In this document: piece by piece, positions 49,124 through 61,200 of the stretch | Layout: every line of letters begins with the position of its first letter | Position numbering within the stretch: the first letter of the stretch is position 1 | Assembly (NCBI GenBank): GCA_022829145.1 | Contig: CM040763.1 | Location: 12,199,141-12,263,140, forward strand | Direction of reading: 5' to 3' | Source of the DNA: Albula goreensis | Lineage: Eukaryota; Chordata; Actinopteri; Albuliformes; Albulidae | Length of the DNA stretch: 64,000 nt | The notes under the pieces: model-generated | Database searches by the model: none | What the model saw: only the letters and a program-made list of their open reading frames with translations | Told to the model about the DNA's origin: nothing | Made by a program: the position numbers and the translations under genes

Positions 49124-49163
49124 AAGGGGGTTAGGGAAGGGGGAGGAGGGAAGGGGGAGGGGG
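49124..49163 (+). other. G-rich run with quadruplex potential
   Basis: Five or more runs of three to five G with short A-rich spacers on the plus strand. Confidence 0.6.
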
Positions 49164-49999
49164 CATCAGGAATGGGCGGGACCTCATGCTTAATGTTGAC
49201 CCTGCCAGGATTATTGCAGAGCTTTACAATTTCCCCTACATCACAATTAATCGTGTTGTCCATGACATGTCAAACACAGCGCGAGAAAAGGAAGAGCTTA
49301 GACTGGCACAGAAAATAACACACACTCTCCTGAAACTGCTTCCAGGCTCTTATCAGCGAGGAGCTGTTGAACCTCTTCCCCCCATAGCCTCCCTTCGTCC
49401 CTAGCTCAGGTTCCTCTGTCATAGTGACCCCGTGCAGTACGCATTTCCACCGCTGCCACACACAGGCTGCAAAGTTACCCTTGCTCCGGATCGGCGACAC
49501 GGTCCCCCTTCCTCCAGCGACCGCCCTGTTAACAGATGTCTTACTCAGCATCTAATTAGTCACCGAGACTCTGCCTCGACACTCCCTGTGACAAGAGGTG
49601 GGCGTCTACAGCACATATCCTCTTTCAGTCCACATCCACCCTGCTCTTTGTGCCTCCGACGTGGGCCAGGCACTTAAAAAAAACCCTCAGCTTGCACCCG
49701 CAAACAGATGCCGCCACTCACTTTACATAAAATAGTGACAGAAAAAGAACCTGCTTCTGCCCACATGAAACACACACACACGCGCGCTGCCATATTGTGC
49801 CCTCCAAGAACCTCTTTTGCCAGAGCTGCTCCCTGCTGAACAAATACCAACATATGTACATATTTAATTGCATCAATATGTCAGAGCAAACAAACCACAC
49901 CAGCGAGAGAAGCCACCGTTTTAGAAGCATCCCTTGTGAATTCCACACATGGGCTACCTAAGTGCATGTTCGCACACACGGTAACATGTTTAGCCAATG
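49164..49999. other. Unique non-coding DNA
   Basis: Moderately GC, no simple repeats of note except a short CACG patch near 49770-49787. No exon is supported. Confidence 0.4.
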
Positions 50000-52900
50000 A
50001 TTTCTTAATGAAAGTACAGGTTAAGAGCTTTGTATGAGACAGATATACAGTAAACATAATTATTGACGTACACAAAAATGTCTTGACTGTGATTTTCCAG
50101 TAAACCTTTATTGTCACTGAAATCAATGTCTACTTAATGTGTCTCCAGGCAACAAAGACATATTCCAATAGTCCAGTGGATGTCATTGAAATGAAATACT
50201 ACATATTTAAAATAAACATGTTTGGACAGCTGTATTTAAACTGTTGGCTATTATTATAATTATTTCATGAAAAGTTTGGATTTTCAAGTAAAACTAACAT
50301 ATTTTTGAAGACTAGAAAATCAGAGAACCGCAAGCAGGTGCTTTATTGCGTATACACGCACTCACGCAGTAGAAGTGCTTAACTTCTCGCTTATGTGGCA
50401 TGCTCTTCAAGATGTTGTATTAAAATGAATCATATGAGGGAAATCATCACTTTCAAATCACAGTTTTATTATATATGCATAGGTGTAGGATGTGTACCTA
50501 ATAATTAGACAAATTCAAAATGTGTCCCCTCAGCCAATATATAATTTGTTAAATCAAAAAATTCCGTCACCTGATTTCTGATTTTCAGTTTCCAAACTGA
50601 TTTTAATTAAAAAACTAGCGGAAAGATAAAATCGCCCATTTTGTTATCATTGAAGCCTTTTCATCCCGATTAGTAACATAATTTTGGGTGGGATGAAACT
50701 CTAAAGTGCGCGCGCGATTTGGGCTGCATTTCACATATTTACATCCTGCAATATATTTAAGTTGATTGCATAATTAATTTGGAATGCACAAGCATTTAAG
50801 AACATGTTGTGACGTTCACACATAGGCCACACCGAAGGACATAAATAATATTCCAATCTTTGTCAAGCAAAACAACATAACCATCAATGTCCACCCAATA
50901 TCTCGTTTAATGTCAAAATATTCCAGTCAACAAGACGAGGGGAAAATCTAATTTATGGCTCAAACGTCATTACAAGTTTGGTTAGGTTAATCGTTATAAT
51001 CAATGATCACAGGCCTAATTTCTGCTTTCTTTAGCCTGGTAAATCCAATTGGCGGCTTTGCAGCTTTAGTTTTGTGTTTTGACCAGGATTATGTTGTAAA
51101 ATACACTATTTTCATAGGCCCATTCTTCTCTTCAGTTGTAAAACTATTTATATTTTAACTTTTCGTCATCGTCTAGTTTACATTTAGTAACAGTAGCCTT
51201 TACTGAATTAACCGTGTGCATTTAATACTGCGGCTCATTGGATGAGAATATTGCTGCTTTGATGCAAAAGTAATGTATTTACAACAAGCTTTAGGCCTGA
51301 TTAAATTCTCAGCCTTTGCGGTTTGCCTTTCACTTGGAACAACAAACTTATATTGCGCCTCTTGTACATTGAGTGTTCAAGCAGTCAATTGCATAATTAA
51401 AATGCTGTGTCGCTAAGGAACTTTGTATCTCAAAGGGAAATACAAACCGCAAAACTGGCGATTTGATTCGGATTCGTGTCACTAATCAGCCATAGAAGAG
51501 GAAAGGAAACAGGGAAATGGACTAGTGTGTCCCGTCCAGCTCTGTGGTCATTGTCGATATGCCATACTTCAAAGCAGCTCGACAACATCCTTTACAGAGA
51601 AAACAGAAATAAAAAGGCAGACGTAAAGAGTGAGAGATGTTAACTGGTAACGGTTTCTTGGACGTCTCCCCTGTTAGTAGCGCAAGCCTCGCAGAAGTAA
51701 CAGAGCACCCTTTAAAAGCCAAACAAATCTTACATCGCTGCCCCACCTTTTATATTGAACTGGAATCAAAATCAAATAACACCTTTTGATACTATTTTTC
51801 GAAAAGAGAATGTTGAAAATGTCAAATCAGTTCCTTTGTTTTCGCGCTGAACCAAAGGTAACATTTTGCAGCCATACTGTTGGATGTTAAACTTGAGAGG
51901 GTCGAAACTACCAAATCCACACTTTTAGCAGAGCCAAATGAATATTTTGCTCAAAAATATTTTAATCGTACTATATTACGCACAACAGAAAATACAAAGT
52001 AATAGAACAAACAGTATGTCCATGTGTCAAGTTCAGGGGTACATGTATTTTTTGACAGAACTGCTATGTTCCATATGTTGACTGAACTATAATAGGATGC
52101 TGACCGTTTTATTATTATTATTATATTATTATTATTTTTACAACTACTATTATTATTATTGCTGTTGTTGTTTTTGTTGTTGTTGTCGTTGTTAACTTGC
52201 GGATAGAGTTTTACCAAACAATATAAAGTAAAATCAGTGGAGGCTCTGTTAAGTAAAATAAATTATTTCTACTTTTATTTTTTTCCCCCTTGGTAATTGT
52301 GGGGGTGACTTATAATTGAGGATGACTCGTTCTGAACCTTTGAAAACAGATTAAAACAATGTGGGACGTGCCGCAGATACATTTAGGTTTTAAAACGCAT
52401 TTTAGTGCATTGAATTTTTCCATAGTCCCTTTGATTCCTTCACAATAAAATGATTCAGATATTGGGAGATGTTAAATACTTAGTACAAGCCTTTCTCCCT
52501 ACAGCTATTATTGGCACATTGTATATGTCCACAGGTGAATCTCATGAAATTGTAAAGTAAATAAAAAATAAATACCTATGTAAATCATTAGACTCTTTAA
52601 GCAAGAAACCACATCAATAACACCAGAAAATCGATATGTGTTCCAAGGCTGAAATGTCCTTCAGCAAAATATAATCGCTGATATTTTATTAATAAATACG
52701 ATGCTTCTTTTCAAGTATTCTTAAATGCGTAAGTGAATGTCTGTACATCCTTTGTTTTGTGCCCTACGTATGTTTTATACTCATATATTTCCTTTCATGG
52801 TTATTTAGCAATGAAGAGTAAAATCATTTTAAATGAAAGAAAATCGAAATATCCTTACAGCACACTGTGAATGTGCTCTATGAACTCAAATATTTTACAG

Positions 52901-54600
52901 ACAAAATTAACACTCGAATTATTAGTTTATGCACGATAGTACATACAATTTCATACAACGGCAGCTTTTTTAACATTTCATGAATTGTTTACAACTGCTA
53001 ATAAAGTAATATACGGTTTCTTAAGATGAATTGTACTTCTTGGATTAAATTCTAAAAATAGGAGAAGTGTGCATGCCAAAATGAAACCGAACACCACCTA
53101 CGTGGTTTGGTAGTCACTTATCAACTAATCCGAGGTCTATAAACTTTGCCTATGTCGTGCATTTGACATGCAGGATCTGCATACGTTAAAATATTACACT
53201 GTCCAGATATTTGTTGTTCTCTTAAAAACGCTTTGAGACCATACAGCCAAATATATCCGATGTAATCTGTATCGTCGTTGCAGATGTCTATGCTGGCCAA
53301 GACATTGCCAGACCGCTCACATATCTAAAATTGGATAATACTGTTGTTATAATCATTAATAGGAACTCCAGAATACTTCACACATATATCTTCTTCGTGA
53401 CAAAGATATATACATATCACCAGGAAACAATGTAAAGAACGCAGTGGTCATCCATTCATTTGCAGGTGCATGTGTTGGTTCTCAAACACAAGTCATTATC
53501 GGTTAGCGTCCAATAAAATAGTTTGTCAGGGACTTCTTTTTGAGAATTTATGTCCAGCCTCCTAAACACGTAAGTTGCTTAAGTGATGCAGATGAGTGAT
53601 GAATAACAGAGTCCCGTGACTGATTTTAAAGACGTACCACAGAGATGAAAACATTTGCCCCCGCGTGTGCACGTGCCAGCATCTGCCAGATTCGGTTCTC
53701 TCTCTTCAAAGAACAGCTACTGCACTTGTACGACCTAAGGTTATCGACTGATCTGATAACTCTCGTGTTACTATAGCAGCTTTCAGAATATAGCTGTAAA
53801 AGCAAGTTTAGCTTATATACATATATATCACAACAACATATGTAGAGTATACATATAGATACATAATGTATATATTTGGTTTTTTTTAATATATCTGTTT
53901 TGTCATACTTAATACCCAAGTCTACTCTAAACATCTAAACATTAATATTTTAAAGTCATATAATTTTCAGTTATATATCTTTCACGCACTTGATACACGG
54001 ATAGTCTACATTAAATATATTTGCATAAAACAAATACATATAAATGTTTTTTTTTTGTTGAGAGATCCTAAATATTATACAGTGGCTACTTTAAAACGAC
54101 CAACAAACCCCAGAAAAAGTAGGTTCAAAAACTCTTGAACAAATCCTTTAAAATCCAAAAAAAAAAAAAAAAAACACTGAAGGCATCCTTAAATCGTACA
54201 TTCTAAAGAAGACACCCTTGTTTAAATCTTCATTTGAAAACTCCCTCCCCTGCAGTGAACGTTGTCCAAGTTTTCAAGTCACGGAAGAAGAAGAAAAAAA
54301 ACTTTCTTCTCAAACTCGATCGAGCCAAGAAATTGTGCAAAGGGGAGACTAAGCGGCCTGCGCACGTAACACTTAGTGCTTGGTACAGAGACACCGGCTC
54401 AAGTGATTAATTATCAGTTATTACTGCTCTGGTATACCGCTCCTGCTGGCTCCTTGTCTCGCTTTCCCAACAATGCACTTCATCGTGCCAGTGAGATTCA
54501 AGCAGCCCCCTCATTCTCCCCACCCATAACCCCCTCAAAATATTACGGCTTACACATATAACCAAAAGCCGTGATTCTTAAAAAATAGGAACGGTTTTTA
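50000..54600. other. AT-rich, dinucleotide-repeat-poor domain
   Basis: About 4.6 kb with none of the long TG, CA or GA tracts that recur every 1-3 kb elsewhere; only an ATT/GTT tract at 52108-52193 and an A-run near 54159-54175 break it. It holds many TAAT-type words. One example is the 51000-51120 part, with ggcctaattt and the palindrome ccaattgg (51045-51052). It lies immediately downstream, in transcription sense, of the candidate minus-strand exon at 55296-55499. A dense cluster of conserved non-coding elements in an intron is a reasonable hypothesis. No further exon could be supported. Confidence 0.35.
52108..52193. repeat. Compound (ATT)n-(GTT)n tract
   Basis: ATT repeats interrupted by TTTTTACAACTACT, then GTT/TTG repeats. 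The Asn-rich frame reading through it on the minus strand is an artefact. Confidence 0.93.
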
Positions 54601-55198
54601 CAAGCATAAACATTAAGGCAGACATACGCCGTACCGAAAACTTCTAACGTTATCACTTTCACTGGCATGTTATACACGGCTTCTCTGCTCTCTGTTGTCC
54701 ATATTAAGGCTTCCTGCCTTGACCACATGAAGTCAATTAGAACCCAGAGGGGGCCCCTTTTGACGGTAACGGTGCGGGTGCGCACAAAAAAAAAAACAAA
54801 ACAAAAAAAAAAAAAAAAACAAACTTGGCAAAAGTGAAATGATACCAAATTTACAATGAACTCGAAACTAAAATCAGTAATGGCGGTTATATACATATTG
54901 TTTTTTTTTTTTTTTTTTCAAAACAAAAGATGAAAAACCATGTAGTATTAATTCACGTGCAGGTATGAAACTGGCCTTAGGAGCTGTCATCTTTTACACA
55001 GAAAGTACTGTTAGACCGGGTGGCACTGCTGTCCTTGCAAAAGTGACGTTCCATACAAATCACTCATCCTCTCCTATACAAACGTAGCTGAATGACACTG
55101 AAGAGAGCGTGCTTTTGAAAATTCCATAAACAAACAAACACACAAACAAATGAACAAAACAATAATAATTCACAATAACAACTAACCACCTCAATGGA

Positions 55199-55230
55199 AC
55201 AACAATAACAACAACAACAACAATGACAAC
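55199..55230. repeat. (AAC)n trinucleotide repeat
   Basis: About nine AAC or ACA units with one ATA and one ATG interruption. Confidence 0.9.
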
Positions 55231-55289
55231 ACACAGTACAAGACCAGTTGAACTTGGGAGGGGAAAAGTCTGCACAAGAGCTGAGCAGA

Positions 55290-55295
55290 ACTTAC
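55290..55295 (-). other. Splice donor site GTAAGT
   Basis: On the minus strand CAGCAG is followed directly by GTAAGT, a full vertebrate donor consensus, at the 3' end of the candidate exon 55296-55499. This is among the strongest evidence for the exon. Confidence 0.6.
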
Positions 55296-55499
55296 CTGCT
55301 GGGACATTCTGAAGAGAAGGTTGCTGTCAGTGTTCTGCTGCCATGTCCCCATGAAGCCGGGCTCAGCACTTGCAGGTCTGGTGCCGAACTGCATGGAGTT
55401 TAGACTGCTGGTGGCTCTCAGACTGGAGTCTCGTGCCCTCTCTTGCTCTCTGTCTCTAGCCGTGTCTCTGTCTCTCACATCCACGTCTGCCTCTTCTGA
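55296..55499 (-). CDS. Candidate internal or first coding exon of an unidentified protein
   Basis: On the minus strand a 204-nt block lies between an acceptor (CCACCTTCACTTTTCAG, with a CT-rich tract upstream) and a consensus donor (CAG|GTAAGT). It is open in one frame for 68 codons and phase 0 at both ends. The peptide starts SEEADVDVRDRD, has an Arg/Asp/Glu-rich stretch (about residues 8-24), then a more ordered half with SSLNSMQFGTRPAS and ending NLLFRMSQQ. Codon 36 is an in-frame ATG that could initiate if the exon is spliced to a 5' UTR exon. I do not recognise the family. The charged first half and unstructured Ser/Gln-rich second half would fit a nuclear regulatory protein, but that is a guess. 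Reading past the donor adds only intron-like residues before a stop. Partial gene; neighbouring exons were not found. Confidence 0.6.
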
Positions 55500-55524
55500 C
55501 TGAAAAGTGAAGGTGGATTTTTTT

Positions 55525-55550
55525 AGAGAGAAAGAGAGAGAGAGAGAGAG
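55525..55550. repeat. (GA)n tract, polypyrimidine on the minus strand
   Basis: About 24 bases of GA repeats on the plus strand read as CT repeats on the minus strand, 26-51 bases upstream of the exon acceptor at 55500. It could extend the polypyrimidine tract or hold the branch region. Confidence 0.9.
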
Positions 55551-55660
55551 CTCTTGGCTGCATGTAGCAAGGAGTGTGCTGTATTAATTCAGGAGCTAGG
55601 AGTCTGTGTATTTCCTTAGGGGTATATGGTGGAAGAGGGCAGGATGAGTGGAGCATTGAA

Positions 55661-55745
55661 GGTAAGGGGGTGTGGGGGGGGTTGGGGGGTGAGGAGGGGG
55701 AGGGAGAGAGAAGGGGGGAATGGAAAAGATGTGGAGGAGGAGATG
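55661..55745 (+). other. G-rich segment with quadruplex potential upstream of the exon
   Basis: Runs of five to eight G with T or A spacers on the plus strand (C-rich on the minus strand) between the candidate exon and the candidate promoter. It would lie on the template strand of a minus-strand transcript. Confidence 0.6.
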
Positions 55746-56100
55746 AAGAAGAAGGAGGGGGTATGTCTTTTCTGTTTGCCTTTCCTACCTTTTCTGTCAA
55801 GTAGTTTCTCTGTACACAGACTAACCCCTCCAAACAACAGACACCCCCCCAAAAACCCACACACCACCATTACCACCAAAACCAGAGCCCCCATACCGCA
55901 CCTCCCCTTTCCCCATTCACCAGCACAACACCAGCATCACCCTCCCACCCACCAAAATGCCACCCCTTCTCCTCTCACCAAAAATGCTCAGCCTGAGCAG
56001 CTCAGGGTCCCAGCTGCCTAAAAAACCAGGTGTGTCACCACCAAAAACACGGCGTGGCGCTGTGCAGGGGGCTCCAGCAGCCTGCCTCGCTCGTCTTTAC

Positions 56101-56340
56101 CGGGCCGCCTGTCCTCCTGCCAGCAACTGCTCTCTCCACTCTGGTCTCCCCTGCAACCTCTCCACGCTCTGCTGCTGTGTGTCAGGGCCAGCGCACTCTG
56201 AGTCAACTGTATCGCTCCTCTCCCCGGCACGGAATGACATCGCGCGCTCGCCCCCCTCACTGATACGATCCCTGCTTCTCAGGAGCCGCTGAGCGGGATG
56301 AGCTAAGACTGGGAGGGAAGGCTGTCCCTGCCTTATTAAG
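56101..56340 (-). promoter_or_regulatory. Candidate alternative promoter and 5' UTR exon
   Basis: A GC-rich stretch with several CpGs, including gcgcgcg near 56240-56248. On the minus strand it begins with ttaataagg (TATA-like, about 56333-56341), followed by GC-rich leader-like sequence. It reaches a possible donor, ggcccg|gtaaag, at 56100/56101. Splicing to 55499 would make a 601-bp intron. The frame does not continue: the leader frame meets a stop soon after the junction. The downstream in-frame ATG at codon 36 of 55296-55499 would then be the start, preceded by a minimal ATG-TGA upstream frame. Plausible but unproven. Confidence 0.3.
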
Positions 56341-57704
56341 AACACACAGCTCCACTGTCAAGCACATCCCCACACTCCGCTTCTGGCCCCCTCTGGAATT
56401 CAGCCGGCTCGCCTGCTTAGCGAGTAATAAATACAGCCAACCTGCACTTAGCTCATTGCTCCTTTACACCCACAACACATGTGTGTGATTAAAAAAAAGC
56501 ATGCTCATTTCAAAAAGCCTATCTCCAAATTTGATACAAATGGTCACTAAATGCACCACACTTTCCACCCAAGATTTTTTTTTGTCAGTGTCTTTTGTTT
56601 CCCAAAGCTGGGACACCTTTAACGAGCATTGTATAAACACACTCCTTTAATGGCATCCACACAGCTTCATTTTTGCCAGGGTATTTTAAGAAAATTAGGC
56701 TTGAAATGTAACACAACATGACAATAAAGTCCGGTACCTTTGTCTAGTTTTTTTATTACCGTCATTATTATTTTTTTTATTCTCGTTATTAGATGACTAA
56801 TGACAGTTCACAGCGAGGCGGCCACACCATGAGCACAGAGCAGTCAGTACGCAGAACAGACCACAGGAAAACCCAGGTGGACACGCTCTGATTTTGCTTA
56901 ATGAAAAAAAGAACAATGAAGGAGTGTCTGTGTCCAAGGTCCTCTTAGCAGCTATTCCTGCAAATGTGCGGAATTAAAAATAAACCATCAGTATATGCAT
57001 TTATGATATCGAGTGGACTTTTCTCTTTTCACACGTGATGAACACCATAATGAGTTATGACACATTTTAATATTATTGCTAATGGTTTAGCATTTTTTCT
57101 TATTGCACAAAAAGGCAGGTAGTATTACGTGGATTTATGAGGAAGATATCACAGTAATTTCCTGGTGCCAGCCAAAAGAAATTAACATTTTTTACAACAT
57201 TAAATGGCTTCTGATATATAAAGCCACTTGAAATTTGCTACAGTGAATGGAAGGACACAACTGATACTGTCTCTTAAAAGCCTGAGTAAGGCACTAACGA
57301 CAGCTCATTCTAACCTTTACAGATATTATCAGAACGGGATTTACATGAAAAAAATAATCTTGAAATGCTTTAAACGTCATCCAATGAAATCCATGCCATT
57401 GGATTAAAGTGACATTAAATAAAAATGTTACACATAACACAGGTATGAATGTTCCTTTCCTGTCTCAGGTTCGGTCTGCAAAAACTCTGGGAAACTCAGA
57501 ATCTGGGATAATACCTGATTTGCAGAGAAAATCTGTGCCTAGAAAAAACAGTCACATAACATGCATCAAATTCCATTTCTATGTGATTTACAATAGCAGT
57601 GTAAATTTAATTTTAGCCAAGCAGTCTGAGAATGACCATGTTAAAAGCCAACAATGGCTGTACCCCCCACACAGACACCTCTTTCTCTCCCCCCTTCTTT
57701 ATTA
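56341..57704. other. Unique DNA, AT-rich block at 57000-57260
   Basis: No exon is supported. 57000-57260 is unique with an inverted pair tgctaa-tggt-ttagca near 57080-57095 and several ATTA words, so it may be a conserved element. Confidence 0.35.
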
Positions 57705-57777
57705 TTCTCTCTGCCTCTCTCTCTCCCTCTCTCTCTCTGTCGCTCTCTCCCTCTCTCTCTCTTTCTCTGTCTCTCTG
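57705..57777. repeat. (CT)n-rich tract
   Basis: About 70 bases of CTCT and CCCTCT units with two GTC interruptions. Confidence 0.94.
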
Positions 57778-58079
57778 AAATGTGCTAGTCTCTTGATTTT
57801 TCGAGTGGCACTCAGTGTTTTGAGTCAAGCTAGCGGCTCAGCTTCTGACCTTCCCGTTAATGGCTGTTATTTGTGGGAGGTTTGAGGGCCCTGCCAATAG
57901 ACACCTCCCCTTTCCCTCTCACTGTCTCCCTTCCTCTGTCTTTCTTGCTTTCCTTTTCATTCCATCCAGCACTCCTCCCTTCTCTGCCGGCAAAAAAAAA
58001 AGAAAGAGGAAGAAGAAAGCATGCAGCAGTGGTGAGCAGAAGACAAGCAGAAAAAGCAGGGACCCACAGTAATAGACTC

Positions 58080-58260
58080 CTTTATTAAAACTATTATTCT
58101 GCAAGACTTGAAATTCCCTTTAGACCAGGCCATGTCAGAGCCCATATAATTAACTAGAGGCTCAGCTACGGATCAATTACCAGACAAGCAAGTGATAGCG
58201 AAATCAATGAAAGATCATCAGCCACATTATCAGTGTTGCAACTCATTAGAGTAAAACTGA
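58080..58260. promoter_or_regulatory. Candidate conserved non-coding element
   Basis: A unique 180-bp segment with many homeodomain-like words in a short space: ataattaact, gatcaattacc, aaatcaatgaa, cacattatcag and actcattagag. No simple repeat is present. Its texture matches vertebrate conserved enhancers better than its neighbours. Conservation itself is untested. Confidence 0.35.
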
Positions 58261-61200
58261 GCAGAGTGCTCCAAGAGCCCCACAGTGCTGGTATTACTGG
58301 CACTGTGGGTTTGGGGGTGCTGGGGGTGGACACAGGGGCAGCATGGGTGTTTATCTGAGCACCATGTTGTAAAAAAAAAAATCTTTATCTGATATTTCGA
58401 TTTTCATCCATTTTTTCCTTGTCCCTTTCTATTTTTAAAAGGGGGGCAAATGTGAAAGTTGTCTTTAGTAAACGTGACAATTATGTGGAATTCAGTTTAT
58501 TAAAACCACAGCAACGAGTTTGTTTTGTTACTGAGGTCTACACCACGGGAATCAATAGGCCTTCTCTAGTGATTACTGGGTTGACTAGTCGTAATGTCCA
58601 TGGTTTAGGCCTCTCTCTGTACTGAAGTGACCATGGTCATATTGTAACCTTCCCAAGAGACTGGCCTGTATTCCAACAGGAAGGCCCCCACAGCAGTGAG
58701 GAAAACCTGCCTGTTTCTGACAGAACTCCAGTGCGGAGAGGAGGATGGAATGAGTGGTTAGTTAATCCTGTGGCAGTGGCCGTATCATCTCTTTGCCCTG
58801 TGACAAACAGCCGGCTATTTTTAACAGAGTGGCCCTATGAGGGCTAGACACTCTCCTCAAGTGTCCACACACACCTGCCTCTGTGCCTGTCCCAAACGGG
58901 GGGTGGGGTGGCGGGGGGGCATCGTATACCGCTCTTGCCATCTCCATCCTCCAGAGGCCGGAGCACATACTGTGGCACTTTACCCTCACCATATATGCCA
59001 ATGAGGCCCCGCCCTCACCACCCCCCCCACCCCCCGCCGACCGCCCCAAGGGTCACTCAACTCAGAGAACGCCACGGTGCAAAACGACAAGATTCACAGC
59101 GAGACAAGGGCGGCTGACACCTGCCACAGCAGTACCCCAACACAAGAGTTTTCAGTCATCTTAAAACTTAAATTCATGCTTTGTGTCATAGGGATGTTAA
59201 CTCAAAGGGAAACACTTCATTTTTTACAATAAGCAACATGAGGTTTATTGTAGAGCAGATATCCTAAATCTAACTGCAGGGGTAAAAGGCCCCATCTGGG
59301 GATAGCACCCTTTTATAGTCCATGAGCAGCGATTTCCTTTTCATAGTCATGAATCATGATAATGTTCCAAGTTAATATTGTGGGCATCAACAGTCCAATA
59401 TGCTGGTATGTCTTGTGTCACAATCAGACCTGGCAGTGTGAAAGTTAAGAATAGTTTTACACCTTACTTTGTATGACATCATTATTAATCTCCTCTATTT
59501 AAACATTTTTCTTGACCCCCCTCATTACTACTTTACAAACGATCAAGCATTTCGTTTATTTACCATTTCTTTAAAAAAAAACTGGGGTGACTCCAGGGCA
59601 AATTCCTTTATTACACATCAGTTACATGTACTATTCATTAACTGTAAGCATGAAGCATTTCGGTACCCATTTTATATTTTTGCTATCAATTATTCAGCAT
59701 TCACTTGAATTTATGAAAAAACATATGTGAGAATTGTAGGAAATGTGATTATTTGCTAAGGTGTTTCAGCTAAAGTGACACCTAAAGCAGTCTGCTACGG
59801 TTTGATCTGAGGTAACAACGCTTTTTACCTTGGGGCCCAATCAAGTTCAAACACTCTCCACAAGACATGGCTGTGTCTAATTATCTTTTCAACAACATTT
59901 TTATCTGACACATTCAGATATGTCATAAGACAAAATCTGTTCCATTTTAATCATATTATATAACATTAATATAGTCTATTAATTAATAGTTCATATACAA
60001 CTAAATTTCGATATTTAAGCTTGTGGGGACTTTAATTTTTCTCATATGACATAGTGACTGACACAAAAAACTTTATGAATATTGCAATCCTTTTATTGTA
60101 AAGGATATTAGACCCGTTTGTTAGATGAATTTTATCTGAACACTGACAGAAAATGTTGGCGTTTGGTATTGACGTTGTGCAAGTCGAGCCTTTGGCAGCT
60201 CTGCGTGTGCTTTCTGTATTGTTATGTTCAAGAAAGATTTTCTTTCAGTAGTAATCTACTATACAATCTTGTCTCATGTTAATATCACTGTCCGCCATTG
60301 AATCAGATGTACAGTCTTTTGACAAAATACACAACAGCCCGCGACAAAAATAGCATATATGGCCTTGAGGAGGAAAAAAAAGATCACAGTCATGATTGAG
60401 GCAACAGTGTGACTTTCAAACTTTTGTGAATTACAGTAAAACCATTAGCTCACTGTCTTTGAATGCCCCTTGCAGTGCTTTGTATAAAGCATGTAGCCCT
60501 TTCACTAAAGGACAGAGATGGCACGATGGCCTGCCATTTGTATCTCTGCTCCGTCACTTTATGTGGCTGGCAAAAAAGCGAAGCACAAGTAAACAGCGTT
60601 CTAGCTAATGTCTTCATTAATATGCGGGCATAATAATATGGGTGCTTTGTAAATACCCTTAGACGTTTTATGGGCCACTGTATCATCTCTACAAGCCTTA
60701 AAAACCTTGCAACCGTTTGATAGATGTGACGCTTTTTCTCAGGTGGTACATTGCTGCGGTACCCTTGGGCGAAGTACTTTGCTTCAATTGCTCCAGACTT
60801 ACAGAATGTGTAACGCCATAAGTCAGACAGGGCAGGAAATAAAGAAAAACAATGACCTCAACATAATGATTACCTCTGTTCTCTAATGGCCATAACATGC
60901 CCCAAACAATACCCAGAGCAGCAGTTTTCCCTGAAAAAGACTCCTTGCATGCAGTTACTGCACGTCAATCAGCTTTGTTGGACATAGCTGACCAGAGGAT
61001 CATTCAAGATCCAAAAACATTTTGAAAAATGCAAAGGTTGGTATTAATTAACCCTACAGTAAACAGGGACAGTATCCACTGTCCAGCTATAACAACGGTG
61101 ATGGTGCCCAGAGGGATGCCATGTAAGGTCTAAATTTGCTGTGTTAAGGAAATTTTGGTTGGGTTGTTTGTTTTTAATGTTCAAAACTACATCACCTCTT

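Larger units (their letters stand above)
54601..55295. other. Non-coding DNA with A/T runs, probably intronic
   Basis: A-runs at about 54787-54820 and a T-run at 54901-54918, then an (AAC)n patch at 55199-55230. If the exon at 55296-55499 is real, this is the first part of its downstream intron, starting with the GTAAGT donor at 55290-55295 (minus). Confidence 0.4.

Noticed and set aside
55456..55894. Overlapping Ser/Pro-rich frames on the minus strand upstream of the candidate exon
   Set aside because: These arise from the C-rich strand of the G-rich block at 55661-55745 and from the CT tract; they run through the exon's own acceptor in a different frame.
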